From NCBI RefSeq assembly GCF_002813455.1, contig NZ_PHHE01000001.1, forward strand, positions 2,976,001 to 3,040,000: DNA of 64,000 nucleotides, in the 5' to 3' direction. The position numbers were made by a program, and so were the translations under genes. The notes under the pieces were generated by a model that was not told the DNA's origin, made no database searches, and saw nothing but the letters and a program-made list of their open reading frames with translations. Below are positions 28,981 through 37,937 of this stretch, piece by piece (within the stretch, counting starts at the first letter, position 1; every line of letters starts with the position of its first letter). Origin of the DNA: Pseudomonas baetica. Lineage in GTDB: Bacteria > Pseudomonadota > Gammaproteobacteria > Pseudomonadales > Pseudomonadaceae.

Positions 28981-30681
28981 TTATTTGCCGGTAATCATCG
29001 GCAGGTTCAGACCCTGCTCCTTGGCGCAATCGATGGCGATCTGGTAACCGGCATCGGCGTGACGCATGACCCCAGTGGCCGGGTCGTTGTGCAGGACACG
29101 GGCGATTCGCTCGGCCGCTTCGTCGGTACCGTCGCACACGATCACCATGCCCGAGTGCTGGGAGAAGCCCATGCCGACGCCGCCGCCGTGGTGCAGGGAC
29201 ACCCAGGTCGCGCCGCTCGCGGTATTGAGCAGAGCGTTGAGCAGTGGCCAGTCGGACACAGCGTCGGACCCGTCCTGCATCGATTCGGTTTCGCGGTTCG
29301 GGCTGGCGACCGAGCCGGAGTCGAGGTGGTCACGACCGATCACGATCGGCGCCGACAGCTCGCCGCTGCGGACCATTTCGTTGAATGCCAGACCGAGCTT
29401 GGCGCGCAGGCCCAGACCGACCCAGCAGATACGCGCCGGCAGACCCTGGAAGCTGATGCGCTCGCGGGCCATGTCCAGCCAGTTGTGCAGGTGCGCGTCG
29501 TCCGGGATCAGTTCTTTGACCTTGGCGTCGGTTTTGTAGATGTCTTGTGGATCACCCGACAGCGCCGCCCAACGGAACGGGCCGATGCCACGGCAGAACA
29601 GCGGACGGATATAGGCCGGTACGAAGCCTGGGAAGTCGAATGCGTTTTCGACGCCTTCTTCCTGCGCCATCTGACGGATGTTGTTGCCGTAGTCGAAAGT
29701 CGGGATACCTTGCTTCTGGAATTCCAGCATCGCTTTGACGTGCACGGCCATCGACTGCTTGGCAGCCTTGATCACAGCGGCCGGTTCGGTCTTGGCGCGG
29801 GCGCGGTATTCGTCCCAGGTCCAGCCGGCCGGCAGGTAGCCGTTGAGTGGGTCGTGGGCGCTGGTCTGGTCGGTGACCATGTCCGGGCGTACGCCGCGCT
29901 TGACCAGTTCCGGCAGGATTTCCGCAGCGTTGCCCAGCAACGCGATGGAGATCGCTTTGCCTTCTTTGGTGTACTTGGCGATACGCGCCAGGGCGTCGTC
30001 GAGGTCGGTGGCTTGCTCATCGACGTAACGGCTTTTCAGGCGGAAATCGATGCTGACCTGCTGGCATTCGATGTTCAGCGAGCAAGCACCGGCCAGGGTC
30101 GCGGCCAGAGGCTGAGCGCCACCCATGCCGCCCAGACCGGCGGTCAGGACCCACTTGCCGGTGAGGTTGTCGTTGTAGTGCTGACGGCCGGCCTCAACGA
30201 AGGTTTCGTAGGTGCCCTGGACGATGCCCTGGCTGCCGATGTAGATCCAGCTGCCGGCGGTCATTTGGCCGTACATGGCCAAGCCTTTGGCGTCGAGTTC
30301 GTTGAAGTGTTCCCAGCTCGCCCAATGCGGCACCAGATTGGAGTTGGCGATCAGTACGCGCGGGGCGTTGCTGTGGGTCTTGAACACGCCGACCGGCTTG
30401 CCGGATTGCACCAGCAGGGTCTCGTCGTCATTCAGGTTGGTCAGGCTCTCGACGATTTTGTCGTAGCACTCCCAGTTACGCGCGGCACGCCCAATACCGC
30501 CGTAGACCACCAGCTCTTTCGGGTTCTCGGCGACTTCCGGATCAAGGTTGTTCATCAGCATGCGCAGCGGCGCTTCGGTCAGCCAGCTCTTGGCGGTCAG
30601 CTTGTTGCCGCGTGCGGCACGGATTTCGACGTCGCGATGCTTTGTAAATGTAGTAGCAGTGGTCATCTTGTTGTCAGTCAC
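28981..30681 (-). CDS. hutU: Urocanate hydratase
   Basis: Second step of histidine degradation: adds water to urocanate to give 4-imidazolone-5-propionate, with tightly bound NAD. 566 residues; '[20 protein letters not shown]', '[20 protein letters not shown]' (NAD loop) and '[18 protein letters not shown]' are family hallmarks. I take the GTG at 30681, with GAGGAG 8 bases before it; an ATG five codons in is an alternative. 'ACAACAAGA' right after the start resembles an Hfq/Crc catabolite-control motif, a weak observation. First gene of the operon. Confidence 0.97.
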   Translation of the reverse strand: MTDNKMTTATTFTKHRDVEIRAARGNKLTAKSWLTEAPLRMLMNNLDPEVAENPKELVVYGGIGRAARNWECYDKIVESLTNLNDDETLLVQSGKPVGVFKTHSNAPRVLIANSNLVPHWASWEHFNELDAKGLAMYGQMTAGSWIYIGSQGIVQGTYETFVEAGRQHYNDNLTGKWVLTAGLGGMGGAQPLAATLAGACSLNIECQQVSIDFRLKSRYVDEQATDLDDALARIAKYTKEGKAISIALLGNAAEILPELVKRGVRPDMVTDQTSAHDPLNGYLPAGWTWDEYRARAKTEPAAVIKAAKQSMAVHVKAMLEFQKQGIPTFDYGNNIRQMAQEEGVENAFDFPGFVPAYIRPLFCRGIGPFRWAALSGDPQDIYKTDAKVKELIPDDAHLHNWLDMARERISFQGLPARICWVGLGLRAKLGLAFNEMVRSGELSAPIVIGRDHLDSGSVASPNRETESMQDGSDAVSDWPLLNALLNTASGATWVSLHHGGGVGMGFSQHSGMVIVCDGTDEAAERIARVLHNDPATGVMRHADAGYQIAIDCAKEQGLNLPMITGK

Positions 30682-30813
30682 GAAAAAGACTCCTCAGCGA
30701 TCAATTCAAACCAACCCTGGCAGTGGGCAAGCAGCCTGCGTGCATCAATGCGCGACAAGCGAATCAGTGGACGCTGCGGAGAGTCTCGAGCGACTCATAC
30801 GCATACGTCTTTA

Positions 30814-30827
30814 CTTGTACATACAAG
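30814..30827 (-). promoter_or_regulatory. HutC operator candidate at the hutU start site
   Basis: Perfect 6-2-6 palindrome, CTTGTATGTACAAG on the minus strand, the form I remember for the Pseudomonas hut operator. It begins 5 bases after the -12 element of the sigma-54 promoter, so it covers the expected transcription start near 30821. Confidence 0.82.
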
Positions 30828-30831
30828 CATA

Positions 30832-30847
30832 TGCAATCAAGCGGCCA
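30832..30847 (-). promoter_or_regulatory. Sigma-54 promoter of the hutU operon
   Basis: Minus-strand TGGCCGCTTGATTGCA has GG and GC exactly 10 bases apart, with a good TTGCA at -12. In P. fluorescens the hutU promoter is known to need sigma-54 with CbrB or NtrC. It would give an untranslated leader of about 140 bases. Confidence 0.8.
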
Positions 30848-31035
30848 ACTTGCAGGAGGGGTGCTCAAGAAAAATCGGATGCAGGGCTGGAGGGCTCCTG
30901 AATCAAGGGCTCTGGCGTGGATGAAATTTTTCGCGGAGAGATTTTGTGCGGTCGGGGGCTTGGTTGGGTGAGCGCGGTTTTGCGTCACGCTGGGGCGTTC
31001 GGTAACAAGTTGGTGCGAGGATGGAAACAGGACCT

Positions 31036-31148
31036 GATCGTTCCCACGCTCTGCGTGGTAACGCCGCCATGGACGCTCCGCGTCCGCTTCGATGGAGGTG
31101 ACGCAGAGCGTCACGGGATGCATTCCTACGCAGAGCGTGGGAACGATC
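31036..31148. repeat. 113-bp palindromic repeat of the GATCGTTCCCACGCTCTGCGT type
   Basis: Perfect 21-bp outer arms, GATCGTTCCCACGCTCTGCG plus T and its complement, enclose a second inverted pair around GACGCTCCGCGTC and GACGCAGAGCGTC. This kind of interspersed element is common between genes in P. fluorescens-group genomes. It lies after the hutD stop. Confidence 0.85.
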
Positions 31149-31163
31149 AGTGGGGAGGATTGA

Positions 31164-31733
31164 CTAGCGCGCAGTCAGTTCGATCACGCAGCAAGCGGCA
31201 TTGATGGAGACTTCGACCAGTCCGTTGTTACCGTCCAGCTGCAGACAATCATGTCGCCCCAACTGCGCAACACTGTCACCCACCTGCACTTGCAGCAGCT
31301 CACTGACACTGAACACCAGCACCGTCCCCGCCGAGCTGAAGAATCGCTGTTCACCGTCCAGCCACTGCAAGCGCGCGCTGTAACGCTGCGGCGCGTAGAT
31401 CAGATTGAAGTCGCGAATCGCACCGCCGAGCAGCGTGCAGGAAACCTGGCTCTCCCCGCTGAAGGCGAAAGGGTCGAGCGGTAACAGCGGCCGCGTGTCG
31501 TCGCCATCGACGCACAGGGTCATGCCGTCACCCTGCAACACGGTGATCACCCGCTGGTAACCGGCGAAAGTCGAAAATCCGCCCGACTCAGCGATGTCGG
31601 CAATCGACAGGCGCCAGCCGAAACCATCCAGCCCTGCACCGGCATCACGAGTGATTTCCTCAGTGCTGCCACCGCCGTTTTTCCACGGCATGCGCGGGTA
31701 ACCTTCAGCGCGTAAAACCTTCACTTCACTCAT
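31164..31733 (-). CDS. hutD: HutD family protein
   Basis: Cupin-fold protein of 189 residues (HutD/Ves family). N-terminal 'EGYPRMPWKNGGGSTEEI' and 'FGWRLSIADIAESGGFSTFA' are the family signatures; the metal-binding histidines of true cupins are not evident. In P. fluorescens SBW25 HutD is thought to tune hut expression, possibly by sensing urocanate; the exact mechanism is uncertain. It follows hutC by 9 bp on the same strand. Confidence 0.92.
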   Translation of the reverse strand: MSEVKVLRAEGYPRMPWKNGGGSTEEITRDAGAGLDGFGWRLSIADIAESGGFSTFAGYQRVITVLQGDGMTLCVDGDDTRPLLPLDPFAFSGESQVSCTLLGGAIRDFNLIYAPQRYSARLQWLDGEQRFFSSAGTVLVFSVSELLQVQVGDSVAQLGRHDCLQLDGNNGLVEVSINAACCVIELTAR

Positions 31734-31742
31734 TTATGCTCT

Positions 31743-32492
31743 CTATTTATGGAACCGACCTTCCAGACGATGACGGGAACCGGGGTGAATCAGGCGCGCA
31801 GCGGTCACCGGCTGACGGCCCGACCACGTGCGACGGCGGATCAGCAGGCATGGCTCGCCCTTTTCGATCTGCAGCAACTTGCACTCGGACGCTTCAGCGA
31901 GGATCGCTTCGACCACATGCTCGCCCTCAGTCAGCGGCGCCACCTGGTTGAGGTAGGCGTAAGGCGTTTGCAGGGTGAAGTCCTGCTTGAGGTATTCCGG
32001 GGCCACCAGCGCGTTGACGAAACGGTCTTCGATTTGCACCGCAATGTCGTTTTCGTAATGCACGATCAGCGAGTGAAAAACCTTTTGCCCTTCGCGCATG
32101 TCCAGCGCCAACGCGCGTTCGGAGCCGGCGGCCTCTTCTTCGAGGGTAATGACCTGGCAGGTGTGGCGATGACCGCGCGAGGCGATTTCGTCGGCGATGT
32201 TGTGCACCTCGAACAACGCAGACTGGCTCTTCGGCTCGGCGACGAACGTGCCGACGCCTTGCATGCGCACCAGCAGACCGTCGGCAGTCATCTCGCGCAG
32301 GGCGCGGTTGATGGTCATGCGGCTGAAACCGAGCTGATTGACCAGTTCACTTTCCGACGGCACGCGGTAGTGCGGCGGCCAGTTACCACTGTCGATCTGC
32401 TGGGTGATCATCTGTTTGACGCGGGCGTACAAGGGCGCCGGACTGTCGCCCATGTTCGCGGCCAACGGGGAAACTGGAGGCGGAGTCGGCAC
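31743..32492 (-). CDS. hutC: Histidine utilization repressor HutC (GntR family)
   Basis: Transcriptional repressor of 249 residues, released by urocanate. A winged-helix N-terminus about 20-85 ('RVPSESELVNQLGFSRMTIN', the GntR helix-turn-helix) is followed by a UTRA ligand domain (about 105-240). I chose the GTG at 32492 (AAGGATCC before it); ATG 32453 (MGDSPAPLYARVKQ) is the alternative. The open frame upstream to 32816 is overlap with hutF on the other strand. Its operator-like palindromes lie in the hutC-hutF gap and before hutU, consistent with control of the whole locus including itself. Confidence 0.94.
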   Translation of the reverse strand: MPTPPPVSPLAANMGDSPAPLYARVKQMITQQIDSGNWPPHYRVPSESELVNQLGFSRMTINRALREMTADGLLVRMQGVGTFVAEPKSQSALFEVHNIADEIASRGHRHTCQVITLEEEAAGSERALALDMREGQKVFHSLIVHYENDIAVQIEDRFVNALVAPEYLKQDFTLQTPYAYLNQVAPLTEGEHVVEAILAEASECKLLQIEKGEPCLLIRRRTWSGRQPVTAARLIHPGSRHRLEGRFHK

Positions 32493-32562
32493 GGTGGATC
32501 CTTGTTCGTCGGTAGAGGTTGCTAGCTTGCCGGAGTTTACCGGGCAGGCAAACGTCTGTATA

Positions 32563-32572
32563 TGTATATACA
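32563..32572. promoter_or_regulatory. HutC operator candidate in the hutC-hutF gap
   Basis: Perfect palindrome TGTATATACA, preceded by a partly overlapping TGTATATG (32557-32564), in the 106-bp gap between the divergent hutC and hutF starts. It shares TGTA..TACA with the hutU operator. Confidence 0.72.
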
Positions 32573-32598
32573 AATAACACACGATGGGGTGCTGAACC

Positions 32599-33963
32599 AT
32601 GTCCGCCTTCTTTGCCGAACGCGCGCTGCTGCCTAACGGATGGGCCAATAATGTACGTCTTGAGGTCAGCGCCGATGGCCTGCTGACCCAGATCCAGGCC
32701 GATTCCACCGCAGATGGCGCCGAACGGCTGAGCGGTCCGTTGCTGCCGGGGATGCCCAATCTGCACTCCCACGCCTTCCAGCGCGCGATGGCCGGGCTGG
32801 CCGAAGTGGCTGGCAATCCGAACGACAGTTTCTGGACGTGGCGCGATCTGATGTATCGGCTCGTCGGAAAAATCAGCCCGGATCAACTTGGCGTCATCGC
32901 CCGACAGCTGTACATCGAGATGCTCAAGGCTGGTTATACCTCGGTTGCCGAATTCCACTATGTGCATCACGACACTAACGGTCAGCCTTATGCCGATCCG
33001 GCTGAACTGGCGTTGCGCATCAGTCAGGCTGCCAGCGAAAGCGGCATCGGTTTGACCCTGCTGCCGGTGCTCTACAGCCACTCTGGTTTCGGCGGGCAGA
33101 CGCCCAATGATGGCCAGCGCCGTTTTATCAACAGCACCGAAAACTACCTCAATCTGCAATCACGCTTGCAGCCGCTGCTGGCGCAGCAGAAGGCGCAATC
33201 GCTGGGCCTGTGTTTCCACTCGTTGCGCGCGGTCACCCCGCAGCAAATCAGCGAAGTACTGGCCGCCAGCGACAAACAATGCCCAGTGCACATTCACATC
33301 GCCGAACAGCAGAAGGAAGTCGATGACTGCCTGACCTGGAGCGGTCGTCGGCCGCTGCAATGGCTGTACGAAAACACCGAAGTCGATCAGCGCTGGTGCC
33401 TCGTTCACGCCACCCACGCCAACCCGGAAGAAGTCACGCTGATGGCAAAGAGTGGCGCCATCGCCGGCCTGTGCCTGACCACCGAGGCGAACCTCGGCGA
33501 CGGGATTTTCCCGGCGGTGGATTTCCTCGCTCAGGGCGGACGCATGGGCATCGGTTCCGACAGCCATGTGTCACTCAGTGTGGTGGAAGAATTGCGCTGG
33601 CTGGAATACGGCCAGCGCCTGCGCGATCAGCGACGCAACCGTTTGTATGGCGCCGATCAGCCGATGGTCGGGCGCACGCTGTATGACGCGGCGCTGGACG
33701 GCGGCGCGCAGGCGTTGGGGCAGCCGATCGGGGCGCTGGAAGTCGGCAAGCGTGCGGACTGGATTGTGCTTGATGGCAACGATCCGTATCTGGCAACGGC
33801 CAGCGGCGACGGGATTTTGAATCGCTGGTTGTTTGCCGGCGGCGATCGTCAGGTTCGCGATGTGCTGGTCAATGGCCAGTGGGTGGTGCGTGATGGCCGG
33901 CATGCCGGCGAAGAACAAAGCAATCGCGCCTTCACCCAAGTCCTGCGTGAACTTCTGGGCTGA
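32599..33963 (+). CDS. hutF: Formimidoylglutamate deiminase
   Basis: Amidohydrolase of 454 residues that turns N-formimino-L-glutamate into N-formyl-L-glutamate and ammonia, feeding HutG. The pair hutF plus hutG defines the five-step route used by pseudomonads. The metal site 'LPGMPNLHSHAFQRAMAG' lies near residues 49-66; 'HIHIAEQQKEVDDC' and 'GIGSDSHVSLSVVEELRWLE' carry further ligands. Transcribed divergently from hutC. Confidence 0.96.
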   Translation: MSAFFAERALLPNGWANNVRLEVSADGLLTQIQADSTADGAERLSGPLLPGMPNLHSHAFQRAMAGLAEVAGNPNDSFWTWRDLMYRLVGKISPDQLGVIARQLYIEMLKAGYTSVAEFHYVHHDTNGQPYADPAELALRISQAASESGIGLTLLPVLYSHSGFGGQTPNDGQRRFINSTENYLNLQSRLQPLLAQQKAQSLGLCFHSLRAVTPQQISEVLAASDKQCPVHIHIAEQQKEVDDCLTWSGRRPLQWLYENTEVDQRWCLVHATHANPEEVTLMAKSGAIAGLCLTTEANLGDGIFPAVDFLAQGGRMGIGSDSHVSLSVVEELRWLEYGQRLRDQRRNRLYGADQPMVGRTLYDAALDGGAQALGQPIGALEVGKRADWIVLDGNDPYLATASGDGILNRWLFAGGDRQVRDVLVNGQWVVRDGRHAGEEQSNRAFTQVLRELLG

Positions 33964-33973
33964 CGCATAACCA

Positions 33974-34063
33974 ATGTGGGAGCGGGCTTGCTCGCGAAAG
34001 CGGTGTATCAGTCAACACTTCAGTCGACTGACACACCCTCTTCGCGAGCAAGCCCGCTCCCAC
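33974..34063. repeat. REPIN-like REP pair
   Basis: Both arms GGGCTTG subtype; spacer 'TATCAGTCAACACTTCAGTCGACTGACACACC', itself an inverted repeat. Between hutF and the convergent lipocalin gene. Confidence 0.9.
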
Positions 34064-34082
34064 TTTGGTTTTGCAGTGTTCT

Positions 34083-34652
34083 TTAATTCGAAGTCTTGGC
34101 CATCTGCCGATCCGACGCGCGCCAGATCAACCGCGTGGTGTCGTAACCCTGCTGACGCGCCTTGCTCAGCAGCTCTTCGCGCACCACACCGTTGACAGTC
34201 GGTGTACGCGACAGCAGCCACATGTACTTGCGACTCGGGTCGCCGACGATGGCGGTCTTGTAGTCATCGCTGACGTACAACACCCAGTATTCGCCTTTCA
34301 CCACACCCGGAATCAGCCGTGAGAACCAGGTATCGAACTCGACCCACAGCTTGTCGGTCTTGCCCGGCACCTGTGGATAAGCGGTGCCCTTGGCCTCTTC
34401 CCACTCCCAGTCTGTCGTCAGGCAGCGGTTGAACACCGCCATGTTGCCGTCGGGCTGAAGGGTGTAGCGAGCTTCGGATTGCGCGCAATTGCGCTGGAAG
34501 TACATCGGCAAGCGCGCCAGTTCATACCAAGTGCCCTGGTAACGCTTGAGATTGACGCTGTTGACGGTTTTCGGCGCCAACGGATCCACGCCGGAACTGG
34601 CGCAGCCGGCCAGTACCAGGCCGGCAAAAAGGATTAGCAATAACCGCTTCAT
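34083..34652 (-). CDS. blc: Outer-membrane lipocalin lipoprotein (Blc type)
   Basis: Lipoprotein of 189 residues: signal MKRLLLILFAGLVLAGCASS with lipobox LAGC. The lipocalin N-terminal motif is 'YQGTWYELARLPMYFQRNCA', followed by barrel strands 'ARYTLQPDGNMAVFNRCLT' and 'GEYWVLYVSDDYKTAIVG', and 'YMWLLSRTPTV'. Bacterial Blc proteins bind lipids and are often stress-induced. Followed upstream by a small lipoprotein gene on the same strand, 30 bp away. Confidence 0.92.
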   Translation of the reverse strand: MKRLLLILFAGLVLAGCASSGVDPLAPKTVNSVNLKRYQGTWYELARLPMYFQRNCAQSEARYTLQPDGNMAVFNRCLTTDWEWEEAKGTAYPQVPGKTDKLWVEFDTWFSRLIPGVVKGEYWVLYVSDDYKTAIVGDPSRKYMWLLSRTPTVNGVVREELLSKARQQGYDTTRLIWRASDRQMAKTSN

Positions 34653-34682
34653 TTTTCTTCTCCGTGGGCGCGAAGCCCCGGT

Positions 34683-34937
34683 TTACTTCAGGCCTTGGCC
34701 GGAAAACATCAGCACTTTGTCACCGGCGTATTGCACGCTGATAAAGCTGTTCTTGTCGCCCCAGGTGCAACTGGACATGCCGAGCGCGCCCGAGCAATCG
34801 GTGGGCTTGCCGAGCAGAGTCTCGACTTCGGCCTTGGCCATACCAGCCGAGAGCTTCGAATAGTTTTCCTGATTGACCTTGCTGCATGCGGCCAACAGCA
34901 CGCAAAACGTCAGAAGGGCGATAGATCGCAGCGACAT
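34683..34937 (-). CDS. Small lipoprotein, BamE/DUF3862-like
   Basis: 84 residues with a lipoprotein signal MSLRSIALLTFCVLLAACSK (lipobox LAAC). The mature part 'VNQENYSKLSAGMAKAEVET' and 'LLGKPTDCSGALGMSSCTWG' looks like the helix-helix-strand start of SmpA/BamE-like or DUF3862 small domains. Two cysteines, 'TDCSG' and 'SSCTW', could form a disulfide. Function unknown. Same strand as the lipocalin gene and possibly co-transcribed. Confidence 0.82.
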   Translation of the reverse strand: MSLRSIALLTFCVLLAACSKVNQENYSKLSAGMAKAEVETLLGKPTDCSGALGMSSCTWGDKNSFISVQYAGDKVLMFSGQGLK

Positions 34938-35218
34938 GGTGTAACTCCTGGAACGAGGGGGGATGGCATGGTGCCAACCAGAAGCTTAGAAGAGAAAACC
35001 CTCATCTGGTTCCCTGGGCGGATGGCTATTTATTAGCCCGCCCGTCTGGCTTTTGCCTTTAAATCAGACACTTTGTAGGGCTATTGAGCATTTCGTCGCA
35101 TTTCATCCGACACGCCTAATCTTTGGCGCACGGCGGTCGAAATAAGAGCAGCGCAAAGCCCCACGGTGTGGCAAATTGCCGCCCTTTCTTGACCAGCCCC
35201 TTCGCGGTAGTTCATTCG

Positions 35219-37111
35219 ATGACCAGAAACATGAAATTCAGCCACAAAATCTTGTTGGCTGCCGCCCTCGTGGTGGCTGTTGCATTCGCCTGTTTCATTT
35301 TTTTCAACGACTATCGACAACGCGAAGCCCTGAGCAGTAGTACCGAAGCCTCGATGCAGGAGCTGGGCAGCCTGACCACCAGCAACATCCAGACCTGGCT
35401 GGAAAGCCGCATTCAATTGCTGCAATCGCTGTCCCAGCAGGTAGCCATTGACGGTAACGCCCCGGCCAGCCTGAAACGCATCATCGACCTGCCGGCCTAC
35501 ACCGGTAACTTCCAGCTCAGCTACTTCGGCGGTACGGATGGCGTGATGTTCTCCGTGCCTGCCGGCAATCGCGCGCCGGATTACGACCCGCGGGCCCGCG
35601 GCTGGTATAAAGCGGCCAACGGCGCGCAGCAGACCATCGTCACCGAACCGTACATCGCCGCCTCGTCGGGCAAACTGGTCATCACCGTTGCCACCCCGGT
35701 ACAGCGTCAGGGCCAGATGCTCGGCGTGGCCGGTGCGGACATCGACCTGACCAGCGTCAGCGCGATCATCAACTCGCTGAACTTCGGCGGCCACGGCCAC
35801 GCGTTCATCGTCAGTGCCGAGGGCAAAATCCTGATCCACCCGGACAGCAAACTGGTACTCAAGACCCTCGCCGAGGCCTATCCGAACGGTGCGCCGAAGG
35901 TCAGCCCGGGCCTGAAAGAGGTCGAGTTCGACGGCAAGCCGCAACTGATCTCCTTCACCCACGTCAACGGTGTGCCGTCGGCCGACTGGTACGTGGCGCT
36001 GGTGCTGGACAAAGACACCGCGTTCGCCATGCTCAGCGAATTCCGCACCTCGGCGCTGATCGCGATGGTGATTGCCGTGATGATCATCATCACTCTGCTC
36101 GGCATGCTCATTAGTGTGCTGATGCAACCGCTGCTGACCATGGGCCGCGCGATGCACGACATCGCCGAAGGCGAAGGTGACCTGACCAAGCGTCTGGTGA
36201 TACACGGCAACGATGAGTTCGGCGCGTTGGGGACCTCGTTCAACCGTTTCGTCGAACGGATCCACACCTCGATCCGCGAAGTGGCTTCGGCCACCGGTCA
36301 GGTCAACGAAGTCGCCCTGCGCGTGGTCGCCGCGTCGAACTCGTCGATGTATAACTCGGATCAACAATCCAGCCGTACCAACAGCGTCGCTGCGGCGATC
36401 AACCAACTGGGCGCCGCCGCGCAGGAAATAGCCCAGAACGCCGCCCTCGCCTCGCAGCACTCCAGCGAGGCGCGCAGCCTGGCGGTCGACGGTCAGCAGG
36501 TTGTGGATAAAACCATCCACGCGATGCAACAGCTGTCGGCGAAGATCAGCGACTCCTGCGGCAACATCGAAACCCTGAACAGCAACACGGTGAACATCGG
36601 CCAGATTCTGGAAGTGATCACCAGCATCTCCCAGCAAACCAACCTGCTCGCGCTCAACGCCGCGATCGAAGCAGCCCGTGCCGGTGAGGCTGGCCGGGGT
36701 TTCGCCGTGGTTGCAGATGAGGTGCGCAACCTCGCGCACCGCACCCAGGATTCGGCGCAGCAAGTGCAGAAGATGATCGAAGAACTGCAAGTCGGCGCAC
36801 GCCAGGCGGTCAGCATCATGACCGAGAGCCAGCGCGAGAGCGAAAGCAGCGTCGGCATCGCCAACCAGGCCGGCGAACGCCTGGGCAGCGTGACCCAGCG
36901 CATCGGCGAGATCGACGGGATGAATCAGTCGGTAGCGACCGCGACTGAAGAACAGACCGCTGTGGTCGAGTCGATCAACGTGGATATCAACGAGATCAAC
37001 ACGCTGAATCAGGAAGGTGTGGAGAACTTGCAGGCGACCTTGCGGGCGTGTTCGGATCTGGAGCAGCAGGCGGCGCGGTTGAAGCAGTTGGTGGGTAGTT
37101 TCAGAATTTAA
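35219..37111 (+). CDS. Methyl-accepting chemotaxis protein with dCache sensor
   Basis: Chemoreceptor of 630 residues. TM1 about 12-30 ('[19 protein letters not shown]'), periplasmic double-Cache domain about 35-275, TM2 about 277-302 ('[20 protein letters not shown]'), HAMP, and the signalling tip '[20 protein letters not shown]'. The amino-acid dCache motif YxxxxRxWY is present ('YDPRARGWY'), and the distal Asp may be in 'GVAGADIDL', but the motif segment expected as 'YxD' reads 'PYIAASSGK', without Asp. The start at 35219 ([10 protein letters not shown]) or the ATG at 35231 are both possible; neither has a strong ribosome site. It stands alone. Confidence 0.92.
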   Translation: MTRNMKFSHKILLAAALVVAVAFACFIFFNDYRQREALSSSTEASMQELGSLTTSNIQTWLESRIQLLQSLSQQVAIDGNAPASLKRIIDLPAYTGNFQLSYFGGTDGVMFSVPAGNRAPDYDPRARGWYKAANGAQQTIVTEPYIAASSGKLVITVATPVQRQGQMLGVAGADIDLTSVSAIINSLNFGGHGHAFIVSAEGKILIHPDSKLVLKTLAEAYPNGAPKVSPGLKEVEFDGKPQLISFTHVNGVPSADWYVALVLDKDTAFAMLSEFRTSALIAMVIAVMIIITLLGMLISVLMQPLLTMGRAMHDIAEGEGDLTKRLVIHGNDEFGALGTSFNRFVERIHTSIREVASATGQVNEVALRVVAASNSSMYNSDQQSSRTNSVAAAINQLGAAAQEIAQNAALASQHSSEARSLAVDGQQVVDKTIHAMQQLSAKISDSCGNIETLNSNTVNIGQILEVITSISQQTNLLALNAAIEAARAGEAGRGFAVVADEVRNLAHRTQDSAQQVQKMIEELQVGARQAVSIMTESQRESESSVGIANQAGERLGSVTQRIGEIDGMNQSVATATEEQTAVVESINVDINEINTLNQEGVENLQATLRACSDLEQQAARLKQLVGSFRI

Positions 37112-37126
37112 GGCGCTGCCACGGGC

Positions 37127-37226
37127 CTCTTCGCGAGCAAGCCCGCTCCCACAGGGTTTTGTGGTGTAACGCACATTGTGTGAACACCGAAGATCCCTGT
37201 GGGAGCGGGCTTGCTCGCGAAAGCGG
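37127..37226. repeat. REPIN-like REP pair
   Basis: Both arms GGGCTTG subtype; spacer 'TGTGGTGTAACGCACATTGT' then 'GTGAACACCGAAGATCC', a spacer type shared with the repeats at 39769 and 48264. Confidence 0.9.
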
Positions 37227-37334
37227 CATTAGCGACGAAAGAATGTTGAATTGAAACACGCTGGTCAGCTCACACTGACGGTGTGACTGAATTAAGACTA
37301 AACTCAGTCCTGTTCAATTTGGCGGGATTCAATC

Positions 37335-37607
37335 ATGAAGCTTTCATCGCAAATAAAACCGATCAGTTACCTGAAAAGCCATACGGCCGAAATCGTCAAA
37401 TCAATCACAGAAAGCCGCGAGCCGCTGGTAATCACGCAAAACGGTGAAGCCAAGCTAGTGGTTATGGATGTGAAAAGTTTTGAAGAGCAAGAAGGCACGA
37501 TGGCCTTGCTGAAGCTCTTGGCGATGGGTAATCGGGAGATTGAGGAAGGCAAGTTCAGTGACGCTGAAGACGTCTTTACCGAACTGGACAAGGCCGATCA
37601 TCAATGA
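37335..37607 (+). CDS. Antitoxin, Phd/YefM family
   Basis: 90 residues; the N-terminal 'KPISYLKSHTAEIVKSITES' followed by 'EPLVITQNGEAKLVVMDVKS' is the Phd/YefM DNA-binding fold. The C-terminal half (about 55-90) is acidic and helical, as expected for the part that wraps the toxin. It overlaps the toxin gene by 4 bp (ATGA). Such antitoxins repress their own operon; 'TCAGCTCACACTGACGGTGTGACTGA' type dyads (CACAC...GTGTG) upstream near 37270-37290 could be operator DNA. Confidence 0.9.
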   Translation: MKLSSQIKPISYLKSHTAEIVKSITESREPLVITQNGEAKLVVMDVKSFEEQEGTMALLKLLAMGNREIEEGKFSDAEDVFTELDKADHQ

Positions 37608-37936
37608 GCTTAAAGGTCGTTATTCTTCAGTCAGCGCAAGCAGATCTCAAAGAACTTCGCACCTACCTCGTCAGACAGTTCTCATCCCAAATTTGGCAAA
37701 GCACTTATGCCGATCTCAAGACTGCGATTCTGGGTCTCGCAGATCTGCCTTATTCAGGATCGATGCCCGAAGAAATCGAGAAGCTCAATCTCGGTCAATA
37801 CCGCCAGATTGTCTTGGGAATGAACCGGATTATTTATGAGGTGCGAGAAAAAACCATTTTCATCCATATCATTGTCGATACGCGAAAAAGTCTGCCAGCA
37901 CTGTTGATGAAACGGCTTCTACGAGGCAATCCTTGA
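37604..37936 (+). CDS. Toxin, RelE/ParE family
   Basis: 110 residues of RelE/ParE fold: 'ILQSAQADLKELRTYLVRQF' (helical hairpin), 'LADLPYSGSMPEEIEKLNLG', 'YRQIVLGMNRIIYEVREKTI' and 'IHIIVDTRKSLPALLMKRLL'. The residues Arg and Tyr in 'QYRQIV' and 'RIIYEV' and the C-terminal Arg-rich end are typical. ParE types act on gyrase and RelE types on ribosomal mRNA; the sequence alone does not separate them, though pairing with a Phd-like antitoxin is common for both. Confidence 0.88.
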   Translation: MSLKVVILQSAQADLKELRTYLVRQFSSQIWQSTYADLKTAILGLADLPYSGSMPEEIEKLNLGQYRQIVLGMNRIIYEVREKTIFIHIIVDTRKSLPALLMKRLLRGNP

Positions 37937-37937
37937 T

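Larger units (their letters stand above)
30682..31163. other. 482-bp region between hutD and hutU
   Basis: Holds the hutU promoter and operator (30814-30847), the hutU leader, and a 113-bp palindromic repeat (31036-31148). The short frames seen across it have no ribosome site or family resemblance and I do not call them genes. Confidence 0.65.

Noticed and set aside
28975..30924. Long plus-strand frame of 649 codons opposite hutU
   Set aside because: Antisense shadow of hutU; no ribosome site or domain.
30900..31030. Possible small gene between hutU and the 113-bp repeat
   Set aside because: No start with a ribosome site and no family resemblance; the frames run into the repeat.
35081..37174. 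697-codon minus-strand frame opposite the dCache chemoreceptor
   Set aside because: Composition is that of a reverse-complement shadow, and the chemoreceptor on the plus strand is unmistakable.
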